DNA from: JBBQWZ01 sp038210135
GTDB taxonomy: Bacteria; Acidobacteriota; Terriglobia; Bryobacterales; Bryobacteraceae
Direction: 5' to 3'
Assembly (NCBI GenBank): GCA_038210135.1
Contig: JBBQWZ010000029.1
Coordinates: forward strand, 1-64,000
DNA: 64,000 bases
The translations under genes and the position numbers were made by a program. Each line of letters begins with the position of its first letter. Within the stretch, counting starts at the first letter, position 1. This document shows positions 15,964 to 25,216 of this stretch, piece by piece. Under the pieces are notes generated by a model. The model had not been told where the DNA came from and searched no databases. It saw only the letters and a list, made by a program, of their open reading frames with translations.

Positions 15964-17157
15964 GTGACTAGAATTCGGCGCTACCCCTCTACCCTGTTTC
16001 AAGGCCAACTGATTTTGATCGCGGCCCTCGCGGCCGCCACGGTTTCGTGCGATCGCGCGGTTAGTAATGCCGCGCCGCTGCCCCCCCAGGAACCGCCTGC
16101 CGCTTCGGTGCCGCATAGCCGCGACGCCAACGACGCCGGCCGCTTCCTCGCGGGCCTGCCTGGAACCAGCGGCAGCGCGTTCGCCGAATACGAAGAGACC
16201 GAAGCCTGGAAGGTGCACCGCAAAGAACTGGATCGCGCCTGGGGCCATATGGAAGCCGCCACGATTCCCGAAATGCGCGAATTTCAGAAGAAGGAATTGA
16301 GCACGCCGGCCATCGAGAAATCGACAGTCTTCTATCCCTTCAGCGGACCGGACTCGCTCATCCTCAGCGTCTTCTTCCCAAGAAATCCCACTTACGTCAT
16401 GGTGGGTCTCGAACCTCCCGGCACCTTGCCGACTCCCAAGCAGTTGGGGAAAAAAGATCTCGGCGCCACCCTCGGAGCCGTCCGCGAAACCGTCTACGAC
16501 GAGTTGCACCGCAGCTTCTTCATCACCCGCCAGATGGACAAGCACTTCCGCGGACAGGTGACCGACGGCCTGTTCTCGCCGATCCTGCAACTGCTGGTCC
16601 GCATGAATCACACGGTCCTCGGCTACCGCTACGTCCGCCTCGATGAAGACGGACACATCGTCGAGCGCAAGCCGGATTACGTCTCGCCTGCTGGCCCGGC
16701 TTGCAAAGGCGTCGAGATCGAATTCACGAACAGCGAAAGTCCGACAGTCCAGAAGCTTTACTACTTCTCGTTCAACCTGGCGGACGACCGGCTATCGCAG
16801 AACAAACCGTTCGCCGCGTTCATGGCCAAGCAGAAGGGCCTTACGACGTATTTCAAGGCCACCTCGTACATGACCCACCGCAAAGAATTCTCCATCATCC
16901 GGGAGAAGGTGGTCGAGTCGAGCGCTGCCATTCTGCAAGACGATTCCGGCATTCCGTACAAGTACATTTCCAACAATCCCTGGAACGTAAAACTGTTCGG
17001 CGAGTTCGATCATCCCTACGGAAGCTTCCGCTGGTATGAGCAAAAGGATCTGAAACAGGCCTATACCAGCCAGAATCCGACGCCCCTGAAATTCAAAATC
17101 GGCTATGGCTTCTCCAAGGTTCCGTCGAACCTGCTGCTCGCGACCCGAGCCCACTAG
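15964..17157 (+). CDS. Putative lipoprotein of unknown function
   Basis: 397 residues from GTG. The N-terminus has a hydrophobic segment ending AAATVSCDR, a plausible though imperfect lipobox with Cys29, followed by a Pro/Ala-rich spacer. The body lacks a domain I can name; notable stretches are VFYPFSGPDSLILSVFFP, YKYISNNPWNVKLFGEF and KLYYFSFNLADD. It is a predicted envelope protein. Related acidobacterial proteins seem to occur, from memory only. A 40-residue zinc-ribbon gene starts 23 bases after its stop. Confidence 0.65.
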   Translation: MTRIRRYPSTLFQGQLILIAALAAATVSCDRAVSNAAPLPPQEPPAASVPHSRDANDAGRFLAGLPGTSGSAFAEYEETEAWKVHRKELDRAWGHMEAATIPEMREFQKKELSTPAIEKSTVFYPFSGPDSLILSVFFPRNPTYVMVGLEPPGTLPTPKQLGKKDLGATLGAVRETVYDELHRSFFITRQMDKHFRGQVTDGLFSPILQLLVRMNHTVLGYRYVRLDEDGHIVERKPDYVSPAGPACKGVEIEFTNSESPTVQKLYYFSFNLADDRLSQNKPFAAFMAKQKGLTTYFKATSYMTHRKEFSIIREKVVESSAAILQDDSGIPYKYISNNPWNVKLFGEFDHPYGSFRWYEQKDLKQAYTSQNPTPLKFKIGYGFSKVPSNLLLATRAH

Positions 17158-17180
17158 GCTGCCGTCGAAAGGCGAACCGC

Positions 17181-17303
17181 GTGACCTGCAAGCACTGCAA
17201 AATTCCGCTCAAGGAATTGAAGGGCCACATCTACCACGGCCAGCGAAAGTGGAAATGCCCCAAGTGCGCCCGCGTCAGAATGCAAAAGCCGCGAGCCATC
17301 TAA
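17181..17303 (+). CDS. 40-residue zinc-ribbon mini-protein
   Basis: GTG 17181 opens a 40-codon frame: VTCKHCKIPLKELKG, a HIYHGQRKWKCPKCARVR core, then a basic tail. Two CxxC pairs (C3/C6 and C26/C29) are spaced as in a treble-clef or ribbon zinc finger, and the protein is very basic. AAAGG lies about eight bases before the start. It follows the lipoprotein gene on the same strand and converges with the kinase gene. A nucleic-acid-binding role is plausible but untested. Confidence 0.6.
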   Translation: MTCKHCKIPLKELKGHIYHGQRKWKCPKCARVRMQKPRAI

Positions 17304-17364
17304 CGACCCGCCACAAATCCGAGCCGCGCCCAGAGCACTCCGAGGAGTGCGTCGGAAGCGGTAA

Positions 17365-20025
17365 CTAGCCATCCAGAAAGTCGCCCAGAAGCCGCTTCCC
17401 ATGCGTCGCCCAGCGGAACGCAATCAGCCCGCCCGCCAATGCGATCAACGTCGCAAAGATCGTCGGAGTCGCATACCAGGCGCTCCAATCCGTCGTCATT
17501 GTCATCGTCGGCAAATAAGAACTCACAATAATCGCCAGCACAGTCGGCAGCAGTCCAACTCGCAGTAAGATCCAAGTGAAGAACGTGTACTGCACCAGGC
17601 TGAAGCCCACATCCACCCACGGGTTCGCGCTGCTGAGGACCGCAAAGGCGGTCGTGATCAACACAAAAAATCCGCAAGCCAGCACATCCCGCCGCATCAC
17701 CAGGCGCGCTAGGAACAGCAGAAATAACGATCCCATCGCGATCGACAACGCCTGCGTAATTACGTCCAGCACATTCGATGTAATCGACCGGACCCCGCTT
17801 AAAGTTCCGACCCAGGAGAATGCCGGCAACGCTCCGTACGCCTCCGCAGTCAGCGATTCCGCCTCGAACACCAGCGACCAAACCACTCCGATTGTGATTC
17901 CAATTAACGCATGACCCGCAACCAGCGGATCGTGAAACTTGCCGCTAAACAAACGAGCCCATGAGACCAGCGCGTGCGGCCATCGCCTCCGGACAAATGG
18001 TTCAAGAGCGAGATACGCCAAACCCAACGCCAGGCCCTGAAATAGTCCGATCCCGGCCGCCGTCACAAAGTGGCTGAGCATCGAAGCCGACAAAACCCGC
18101 GCGCCGCCGAACAACCAGGACACGATCTGGAGCGCCGTAATTCCGAACGCCAATCGCAGCGCGCCATTCAAATCGCCTCTGCCAATCCGCCAGTTCCGGT
18201 ACGCCAACACGCTCGACCCCAACACCACCAGTAGAAACAACGACACGTAGAACCATTGGAGAATCGTCTGCGTCAGCGTCACCGTCGGGGCAAACATTCG
18301 GGTCGGCCGATCCCAGGGGCCGATGATACCGAAGTACACCGCCTTCCCTTTCCACGACGCCGCCTCGATGCGAAGCGGAATCTTCGGAGCGCCTTCCATC
18401 GTGCCCGTCCACGCCACCCGCGAATCAAACGCCACCGACGCGATTCGCGCCGGAGCAACCGGAGTCAGCGCCGCCTCATCCAAGCCGGCGGCCTTAAGGA
18501 ACATGCCCCAGTCCACCGGTTTCGGCGCGTCCTTGCCGTCATCCACCTGCGGCGGCGCCGCCCCAAAAGAAAACAACCGGCCTTTCGAATCGAGAATCAC
18601 CGAAACCATGTTGCTCAACTGATTGCCGGGCGGATCAGCCATCGTCACCGCGTTGCCGGCAGACACAGGCACTAGCGGCCGCGGACTCTGGCGATACCAA
18701 AGGCCAATCGCGACCGGAGTTCCGGCAGCGAGCATAATATCCCGATCCGCCCGGCTGAACTTATCGTTCAAATACCGCAGCATCGGCTCGTTCGTAAAGA
18801 ACCCGCTGATCGTGTCCGCGGGCCGATCCGTGTAGCCCGCGGCGAGCGCAAATTCCTTCGCCTTCAGCTTCAACACATCCGCCGGAAGATCCAGCGGAAC
18901 GCGCGACATTAGCGACGACTTCGACGCCAAGAATAAATTCGCGACCAGCGCCACGAAAATCGCCAGCATGCACGCGACCGCGACCTTCAGCGGAATACCC
19001 GCGGTGCCTGCTGCCGCCACCAGCTCAGGAGAAGGCGTTTCGCCAGCCGCTAAAGCCGCCGCCAAAGGATCGCCACCTGGCAGCGCCGCCGACACCGCAA
19101 TTGCCGACGCGGGCCGTTTCGCCGGATCCGGATCCAGGCAGCGCGCGATCACCGCTTCGACCGCCGGATCCACGTCGCGTGCAATGGACGTCACGCTCGT
19201 TACGGTTCCCAGCTTCTGCTGCGCGTCCAACTCGGCGAGCGTATTCCCCGTGAACGCCTGACGCCCGGTGAACATCTCATACAGCAGCAAACCCAGCGAA
19301 TAGATATCGCTGCGCGCCGTAACTTCCTTGCCTGCGCGCTGCTCCGGAGCCTGATATTGCGGCGTCCCACTGCGTATATCTTCGACCTCGCCCGCCATCG
19401 CCGCGAGACCGAAATCTGTCAGCAGTGGCTGCCCGCGTCCATCGATCAGAATATTGCCCGGCTTTAGATCGCGATGGAGAACGCCCCGATCGTGTGCCGC
19501 CGCCAAGCCCGCGCAGATCTTGCGGGAAAATTCGAGCGCCTTATCGCCCGGCAGCCGGCCGATCCGCTTCAGCAGCGATCCCAGGTCTTCGCCATCGACG
19601 TATTCCATCGAGAGAAAAAGCTGCCCGTCGCCCTGGAAAATATCGTAGACGCGGCACACGTGCGGATGCGAAACCTGGCGTGCGATCCGGACCTCATTAT
19701 GAAAGCGCTCGAGAAACGTCGGATCCTCGGCGATCGCCCGCGGCAGAAACTTGAGCGCCACTTCCTGCCCAAGCGTCAGATCCTCGGCACGGTAGACTTC
19801 GCCCATGCCGCCCTTGCCAAGCATCGCCACAATTCGGTAACGGCCCGCCACGAGCAAACCCGGTGCCAACCGCTCGCCCCCGCCATGCGAGGACGGTTGG
19901 CTCCGATAGTGACTACCCGAACCTCCGCTACGAGAACGCGATGACGAAGCGCCAGACGACGGTGTCGGTTTGTGCGCGACGGTTTCTGCCTCCGACGACG
20001 GATTTGACTTGTCCCGCGAGTCCAT
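17365..20025 (-). CDS. Ser/Thr protein kinase with polytopic C-terminal domain
   Basis: 886 residues. A Ser/Gly/His-rich lead (1-50) precedes a complete Hanks-type kinase domain: G-loop GKGGMGEVY near 70-78, catalytic Lys92 in VALKFL, HRDLKPGN at 184-191, DFG at 204-206, and APEQ. A first transmembrane helix lies at about 346-367. An extracytoplasmic region of some 225 residues follows, then seven or more helices from about 600 to 875. PASTA or other usual sensor repeats are absent. The polytopic half resembles a membrane enzyme or transporter but I cannot name it. Kinase substrate and signal are unknown. It is transcribed alone, with two short direct repeats upstream. Confidence 0.9.
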   Translation of the reverse strand: MDSRDKSNPSSEAETVAHKPTPSSGASSSRSRSGGSGSHYRSQPSSHGGGERLAPGLLVAGRYRIVAMLGKGGMGEVYRAEDLTLGQEVALKFLPRAIAEDPTFLERFHNEVRIARQVSHPHVCRVYDIFQGDGQLFLSMEYVDGEDLGSLLKRIGRLPGDKALEFSRKICAGLAAAHDRGVLHRDLKPGNILIDGRGQPLLTDFGLAAMAGEVEDIRSGTPQYQAPEQRAGKEVTARSDIYSLGLLLYEMFTGRQAFTGNTLAELDAQQKLGTVTSVTSIARDVDPAVEAVIARCLDPDPAKRPASAIAVSAALPGGDPLAAALAAGETPSPELVAAAGTAGIPLKVAVACMLAIFVALVANLFLASKSSLMSRVPLDLPADVLKLKAKEFALAAGYTDRPADTISGFFTNEPMLRYLNDKFSRADRDIMLAAGTPVAIGLWYRQSPRPLVPVSAGNAVTMADPPGNQLSNMVSVILDSKGRLFSFGAAPPQVDDGKDAPKPVDWGMFLKAAGLDEAALTPVAPARIASVAFDSRVAWTGTMEGAPKIPLRIEAASWKGKAVYFGIIGPWDRPTRMFAPTVTLTQTILQWFYVSLFLLVVLGSSVLAYRNWRIGRGDLNGALRLAFGITALQIVSWLFGGARVLSASMLSHFVTAAGIGLFQGLALGLAYLALEPFVRRRWPHALVSWARLFSGKFHDPLVAGHALIGITIGVVWSLVFEAESLTAEAYGALPAFSWVGTLSGVRSITSNVLDVITQALSIAMGSLFLLFLARLVMRRDVLACGFFVLITTAFAVLSSANPWVDVGFSLVQYTFFTWILLRVGLLPTVLAIIVSSYLPTMTMTTDWSAWYATPTIFATLIALAGGLIAFRWATHGKRLLGDFLDG

Positions 20026-20049
20026 TCTTATCTACTTCCCGTTAATCCC

Positions 20050-20128
20050 CACCGCCATCAGAACCGCGACCGTAAGGCAGCGGACACCCAATCACCGCCA
20101 TCAGAACCGCGACCGTAAGGGAGCGGAC
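20050..20128. repeat. Two tandem 36-base REP-like repeats
   Basis: A 36-base block beginning CACCGCCATCAGAACCGCGA occupies 20050-20085 and 20093-20128, identical but for one base and 43 bases apart. Its core, GACCGTAAGGGAGCGG, resembles dispersed intergenic repeats I associate with acidobacterial genomes. It sits between the kinase start and the radical SAM stop. No other copy was noticed in the window. Confidence 0.75.
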
Positions 20129-20136
20129 CCAGCCAA

Positions 20137-21231
20137 CTACCGCCGCGTTTCAATCTGCACAAGGTCCGGCTTAGCTTTGACCGGAACCGCCTTCGACGGC
20201 GGAGTCAGCCACCGCTTGGGGAGTTTTGAGAAGTATACGAGTTTTTCGACCCAAGGCAGAAGGTGGCGCACCCACTTTCCATGGATCAGCAAACTTCCCG
20301 CCACCAGCACCGGATGCGGAATCGTCGTGCAGCAGCGCGCGCACATCTCGATTTCGCCGGCGCGCCCCGCCGTATGCAGGCGCCGCAACTCGCGCATGCT
20401 CGCGGAATTCATGATCTCCGTGAGCGGCTGCTCGCCGATCCGGCCAATCGGCTTCCCATCCAGGTTGTAACTCTGGCAGCACGGATACACGTCGCCGTTG
20501 TGCTTCACGTACATCGGACCGCGCCACAGATAGTGGCATGGATATTTCCAGTCCGACGCCGGGTGCCCTGTCGAAGCGTCGAGAACGTTCGTCTCGTCCG
20601 ACTTGATCCGTATTAGATCCACGCCCGGCACGCCGCGCCAGAATCGCTCGAACTCCGCGACTTCGTTCCAGTTCCGCTCCATGCGGACCATCTGAATTAC
20701 CACCTGCAGCTTCGACCCTCGCTCGTGCTTCCGCTTGCAGAATCGAACGAAATTATCGCGGACCCGCTCGAACTTCGCGCCTTTTCTATAGAACTCGAAA
20801 GACTCCTTCGTCGCTCCGTCGAAACTGAGCGTGATGTGCGCGAGCGGAGAATCCAGAATCTGGTCGGCGGCTTTTTCATCCAGCAAGACGCCATTCGTCG
20901 ACAACAGCGTCGAGACGCCATGCGTTTCGCAGAATGCAATGCGATCGAAAATCGCCCGGTCGAGAAGCGGCTCGCCCAGGCCAATCAGCATCATATGCTC
21001 CCCCGTCGAGCCGGATTCGCGCACCAGTTGCTCAAAAACAGCATCCGGCATATCTTCTTTAGGCTGCTCGTGCGTTTCCCGCGGGCACATCGGACAGTAC
21101 AAATTGCACTTCGCCGTGGTCTCGACGATGTACTCGACGGGCAATGCGGGCACACGCTCGCTGTGCGCAAGGTACGACCACAGGAGTTTCGTTCGATTCC
21201 AGGCCCGCATGGAGGGAACTTCCTCTTTCAT
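20137..21231 (-). CDS. Radical SAM/SPASM enzyme
   Basis: 364 residues. The radical SAM cluster motif CNLYCPMC lies near residue 47, followed by GLGEPLLD and LSTNGVLL, typical of the TIM-barrel core. A SPASM-like C-terminal cysteine set follows (PCHYLWRGPMYV, GDVYPCCQSYN, MCARCC), binding auxiliary iron-sulfur clusters. Such enzymes modify peptides or act in cofactor and carbohydrate pathways; the substrate is not evident. I chose ATG 21231 (MKEEVPSMRAWNR); the frame's earlier ATG at 21366 would run through the divergent photolyase gene. No precursor peptide gene was seen beside it. Confidence 0.85.
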   Translation of the reverse strand: MKEEVPSMRAWNRTKLLWSYLAHSERVPALPVEYIVETTAKCNLYCPMCPRETHEQPKEDMPDAVFEQLVRESGSTGEHMMLIGLGEPLLDRAIFDRIAFCETHGVSTLLSTNGVLLDEKAADQILDSPLAHITLSFDGATKESFEFYRKGAKFERVRDNFVRFCKRKHERGSKLQVVIQMVRMERNWNEVAEFERFWRGVPGVDLIRIKSDETNVLDASTGHPASDWKYPCHYLWRGPMYVKHNGDVYPCCQSYNLDGKPIGRIGEQPLTEIMNSASMRELRRLHTAGRAGEIEMCARCCTTIPHPVLVAGSLLIHGKWVRHLLPWVEKLVYFSKLPKRWLTPPSKAVPVKAKPDLVQIETRR

Positions 21232-21268
21232 TGTAGCTTTAGGGCTCGCCGGAGCATCCTTTCTTTGA

Positions 21269-22672
21269 ATGCATGAGCGCGTGAAGTCGTTGAACGATGC
21301 GGTACCCAGGCAGGATGGAGAGTACGTACTGTATTGGTCGCAAATGAACCGGCGCGTCGAATCCAACCACGGCCTGAACTACGCCATCGAAATTGCCAAT
21401 CAACAAAACCTCCCGATTTTGTTTTATGAAGGGCTTACCTGCGCGTACCCGTTTGCGAACGACCGTTTTCATACGTTCGTTCTCGAAGGCGTTCCCGAAA
21501 CCGCCCGCCGCCTGAATCGCCTCGGCGTCGGTTACGTTTTCTACCCACGCAAAACGACGAAGGACCCCAACGACGTCCTCTATCAACTCGCTAAGCGCGC
21601 CTACGCCCTCGTCACCGACGACTACCCGACCTTCATCGCACGCCAGCACAACGCATCCGTTCCCGCCAAGCTAGACATCCCGTACTTCGCCGTGGACTCG
21701 AGCTGCGTCGTGCCCATGAACCGTTTCGAGAAACGCGAGTACGCCGCCTACACCATCCGCCCCAAGATCAAGCGGCTTCTGCCCGATTATCTGAAAGGCA
21801 TTCCAGTCAATCGCCCGAAACGCAAATGGAGCAGTCCTGTTCCGGGGGTCCACGTCGCCGTCACCGCCGAAAGCATCCCCGCCCTGGTAGCATCCTGCGA
21901 AATCGATCACAGCGTCAAACCCTCGCTCACCTTTCACGGCGGACGCCTCGCCGCCGAAAGCAGCCTCGGACACTTTCTTGCCAAAAATCTCCGCCGCTAT
22001 GCGAACAGCCGCAACGAACCGAGCGAACACGCCACCAGCGGCATGAGCACCTACCTCCACTTCGGCCACATTTCCGCGCTCGAACTTGCCGTCGCCGTCC
22101 GCGACTACGCCGTCGAACAAAAGCTGATGTCCGAAGAGTATCTCGAAGAGTTGATCGTCCGGCGCGAACTCGCCTTCAACTTCGCCCGCTTCACCGACAA
22201 CTACGATTCGCTCCACGCGCTGCCCGAATGGGCCCAGATCACGCTCGCCAAGCACGACGGCGACGCGCGCGATTCTGTCTACACGCGCGAGCAATTTGAA
22301 GCCGCCGAAACCCACGACACTCTGTGGAACGCCACCCAGCGCGAACTCCTGCTGCGCGGCGTCATCCACGGCTACTACCGCATGTACTGGGGCAAGAAGA
22401 TCATCGAATGGAGCGCCACTCACGCCGACGCGCTCGACACCATGCTCTACCTGCATGACCGCTACGCCATCGATGGCCGCGATCCCAACACCTATACGAA
22501 CGTCCTCTGGTGCTTTGGCCTCCACGACCGCCCCTGGGGGGAGCGCCCCATCTTCGGCATGATCCGCTTCATGGGCCTCGAGGGCATGAAGCGCAAGACC
22601 AACGTCGAAGCCTACCTCCGCGAAATTGACTACCTGGAGCGCACCGGCAAAGACCCGTTCCGCATTACCTGA
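21269..22672 (+). CDS. phr: Class II CPD photolyase
   Basis: 467 residues. It repairs UV-induced cyclobutane pyrimidine dimers using FADH- and blue light. Class II rather than class I is indicated by VLYWSQMNRRVESNHGLNYA, seen as YWSQMNRRVESNHGLNYA, by ELIVRRELAFNFARF, and by HGYYRMYWGKKIIEWS near the FAD site, with NVLWCFGLHDRPWGERPIFG at the C-terminus. It diverges from the radical SAM gene with about 37 bases between starts, and the next gene follows 18 bases after its stop. Confidence 0.93.
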   Translation: MHERVKSLNDAVPRQDGEYVLYWSQMNRRVESNHGLNYAIEIANQQNLPILFYEGLTCAYPFANDRFHTFVLEGVPETARRLNRLGVGYVFYPRKTTKDPNDVLYQLAKRAYALVTDDYPTFIARQHNASVPAKLDIPYFAVDSSCVVPMNRFEKREYAAYTIRPKIKRLLPDYLKGIPVNRPKRKWSSPVPGVHVAVTAESIPALVASCEIDHSVKPSLTFHGGRLAAESSLGHFLAKNLRRYANSRNEPSEHATSGMSTYLHFGHISALELAVAVRDYAVEQKLMSEEYLEELIVRRELAFNFARFTDNYDSLHALPEWAQITLAKHDGDARDSVYTREQFEAAETHDTLWNATQRELLLRGVIHGYYRMYWGKKIIEWSATHADALDTMLYLHDRYAIDGRDPNTYTNVLWCFGLHDRPWGERPIFGMIRFMGLEGMKRKTNVEAYLREIDYLERTGKDPFRIT

Positions 22673-22690
22673 CGCGCGGAACAGCGTAGA

Positions 22691-23590
22691 ATGGGCCTCG
22701 GAAGCATGCACATCACTCTCACCGGCGCGACGGGATTTGTCGGCCAGGCCCTGATCGCCCGATTGCAGGCCGCCGGACATACGCTCCATTTACTGGCGCG
22801 AAAGCCTCACCCAGAGGTCGCCTCTACCGTCTGGGATTCCTCAAAAGCAGTCCCTGCAGCAGCGCTCGCCGGCGCCGACGCTGTCATCAACCTCGCCGGC
22901 GAGCCGGTTTCCCAGCGCTGGAATGCCGCCGTCAAAGAACGCATCCGCAACACCAGGATCGAAGGCACGCGCCACCTGGTTGAAGCCATCGGCCGGATGG
23001 CGAACAAGCCGCAAGTGTTGGTTTCCGCCTCCGCCGTCGGCTACTACGGATCGCGCGGTGATGAAATCCTGACTGAAGTTTCGAAACCCGCCAACGATTT
23101 CCTCGCCGAAGTGTGTATCGAATGGGAACGCGAAGCTCTGCGCGCCGAAACGCTAGGCGTTCGCGTGGTGCTTCCCCGCATCGGCCTTGTTCTTGGAAAC
23201 GGCGGAGCGCTCGGGAAAATGCTGCCCGCCTTCAAAGCCGGTGTCGGCGGAACGCTCGGCCCAGGCACCCAGTGGATGCCCTGGATCCATCTCGACGACC
23301 TGGTCGGCATCATAGAATACTCGCTGAGCACGGCCAAAGCGAAGGGTCCCCTCAATGCATCGAGCCCCAACCCGGTTCAAAATACCGAGTTCACCAAACA
23401 GCTCGCGAAAGCTGTCCGCCGCTGGGCTCTGTTCCCGGTTCCCGAATTCGCGCTGAAGCTGTTGTTTGGCGAAATGGCCGCCATCGTTCTCGCCAGTCAG
23501 CGTGTGGTTCCCGAAGCCACCGAAAAAACCGGCTTCCCCTATCAGTTCCCGCAACTGCCGGATGCGCTCCGTGCGGTCCTCTCCAAATGA
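22691..23590 (+). CDS. TIGR01777-family NAD(P)-dependent epimerase
   Basis: 299 residues. An extended SDR: Rossmann motif TGATGFVG at the N-terminus, NLAGEPVSQRW, then SASAVGYYG with the active-site Tyr, and PRIGLVLGNGGALGKMLP. The family (E. coli YfcH-like) lacks a settled substrate and is often linked to cell-division or nucleotide-sugar metabolism. The start could be ATG 22691 or ATG 22706 (MHITLTGATG). Its stop overlaps the start of the next gene (ATGA), so translation is coupled. Confidence 0.88.
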   Translation: MGLGSMHITLTGATGFVGQALIARLQAAGHTLHLLARKPHPEVASTVWDSSKAVPAAALAGADAVINLAGEPVSQRWNAAVKERIRNTRIEGTRHLVEAIGRMANKPQVLVSASAVGYYGSRGDEILTEVSKPANDFLAEVCIEWEREALRAETLGVRVVLPRIGLVLGNGGALGKMLPAFKAGVGGTLGPGTQWMPWIHLDDLVGIIEYSLSTAKAKGPLNASSPNPVQNTEFTKQLAKAVRRWALFPVPEFALKLLFGEMAAIVLASQRVVPEATEKTGFPYQFPQLPDALRAVLSK

Positions 23591-25122
23591 AAATCCTCCA
23601 GCGCCTCAGCGCGCTTATTCTACTGCTTCCGCTTGTCACGCTTGCCGAAACCCGCGAAATCTCCCGCACCGTTCTCCACGACAAGATCGCCGGAGGCTGG
23701 GCCGGCCAGATGATCGGCGTCAGCTTTGGAGCTCCCACTGAATTCCGCTCCAACGGCAAGATCAACGAGAGCGAACTTCCCAAGTGGACGCCCGACCGCG
23801 TTTCGAATTCGCTCCAGCAGGACGATCTCTATGTGGATATGACCTTCGCCAAGGTCATCGACGAAAAAGGTCTCCACGCCACCAGCGAAGATTTCGGAGC
23901 CATGCTTAAAGCCGCGGGCTACCAGTTGTGGCACGCGAATCTCGCGGCTCGCCGGAACCTCCGCCGCGGTATCTCCGCCAAATTATCGGGAAGCCCCAAG
24001 CACAACGTCCACGCCAACGACATCGACTTCCAAATCGAAGCCGACTTCATCGGTCTCATGTCGCCCGGCATGCCGCAAGCTTCGAACCGCATCGCCGAGG
24101 AAGCCGGCCGCGTCATGAACTCCGGCGACGGCCTCTACGGCGGCATGTTTATTTCCTGTATGTACGCCGCGGCATTCTTCGAAAAAGATCCGCGCAAAGT
24201 CGTTGAAGCCGGCCTGCAATGCATCCCCGCGCAAAGCCCCTACGCGCGGCTCGTGAGCGACGTCCTCACTTGGCAGACCCAGAATCCGAAGGACTGGCGT
24301 AAAGTCTGGCAGCTGATCGAAGACAAGTGGGACAAGAACGAACCCTGTCCCGAAGGCGCGCTGCTGCCCTTCAACATCGACGCCAAGTTGAACGGCGGCT
24401 ACGTCGTCCTGGCGCTGTTATTCGGCGAATCCGATTTCGGCAAGACCATTGAGATCGCCACCCGCGCCGGCCAGGACTCGGATTGCAACCCGGCCAGCGC
24501 CGGCGGAATCCTTGGCGTCATCCTCGGCTACAAGGCCATTCCGGAAATCTGGAAAAGCGGCATCCCCGCCATCGCCGACAAGAAATTCGACTTCACCGAT
24601 TTCACCTTCGACACCATTGTCGCATCGACCGAAAAACGCGCCGAAGCCTTGGTAAAAGACAACGGTGGACGCGCTGATAGCGAAATGCTGTTCGTCAAAA
24701 CGCAGAAGCCTAAAGCGCCCAAGCTCGAAATCTGGGACAACTACGGAACGCCTTCCGAACGCATCGCCGCCAACGATCGCCGCTGGAAATTCTCCGGCCC
24801 CTGGAACGACCAGCGCTATGGCAAACAGTCCGCCCGTTTCGGAGCCGACGCCGAAGTGAAGTTCAAAGGCACCGGAGCCATCGTCGTCGGCGGCCTCTAC
24901 ACCAACGGCGGCAAAATCGAAATCCTGCTCGACGGAAAACTGGATTCCGCATCCGACGCTTTCTCCGACGATCTCGGCAACAAGAGCCACGAAGCCCTTT
25001 GGCACAAATTCGGCCTGAAAAACGGCGAGCACACCGTCCGAGTCGTAGTGAAGGGCGAACCCTTCGGCAAGTCCACCGGCTCTCTGGTATCGATCGAAGA
25101 CCTCATCGTCTTCCGCCCGTAG
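23587..25122 (+). CDS. Exported ADP-ribosylglycohydrolase-family protein
   Basis: 511 residues. The ATG overlaps the previous stop as ATGA and opens a signal peptide (MKILQRLSALILLLPLVTLA). The DraG/ARH domain spans about residues 25-350: KIAGGWAGQMIGVSFG, an acidic metal site in DDLYVDMTF, and GQDSDCNPASAGGILGVILG, all family marks for the paired metal centre. About 140 residues follow that look beta-rich, perhaps carbohydrate binding. Known cytoplasmic members remove ADP-ribose from proteins. An exported version more likely acts on an external nucleoside, sugar or glycoside. An in-frame extension upstream is overlapped by the preceding gene and is not used. Confidence 0.86.
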   Translation: MKILQRLSALILLLPLVTLAETREISRTVLHDKIAGGWAGQMIGVSFGAPTEFRSNGKINESELPKWTPDRVSNSLQQDDLYVDMTFAKVIDEKGLHATSEDFGAMLKAAGYQLWHANLAARRNLRRGISAKLSGSPKHNVHANDIDFQIEADFIGLMSPGMPQASNRIAEEAGRVMNSGDGLYGGMFISCMYAAAFFEKDPRKVVEAGLQCIPAQSPYARLVSDVLTWQTQNPKDWRKVWQLIEDKWDKNEPCPEGALLPFNIDAKLNGGYVVLALLFGESDFGKTIEIATRAGQDSDCNPASAGGILGVILGYKAIPEIWKSGIPAIADKKFDFTDFTFDTIVASTEKRAEALVKDNGGRADSEMLFVKTQKPKAPKLEIWDNYGTPSERIAANDRRWKFSGPWNDQRYGKQSARFGADAEVKFKGTGAIVVGGLYTNGGKIEILLDGKLDSASDAFSDDLGNKSHEALWHKFGLKNGEHTVRVVVKGEPFGKSTGSLVSIEDLIVFRP

Positions 25123-25216
25123 AAGGCCCATCTGATTGAACCAGAGTCGACACTAGAGTGATCATGTCGAACTTTACCGGCATCCATGCGAGCTATCATC
25201 GCCGATTCGATGCCCA

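Noticed and set aside
17335..17350. GCACTCC/GGAGTGC palindrome as a terminator between convergent genes
   Set aside because: The loop is too short for a stable hairpin as written and no T run follows.
23113..23586. N-terminal extension of the ADP-ribosylglycohydrolase frame
   Set aside because: It is an out-of-frame reading of the epimerase gene; the signal peptide at 23587 marks the true start.
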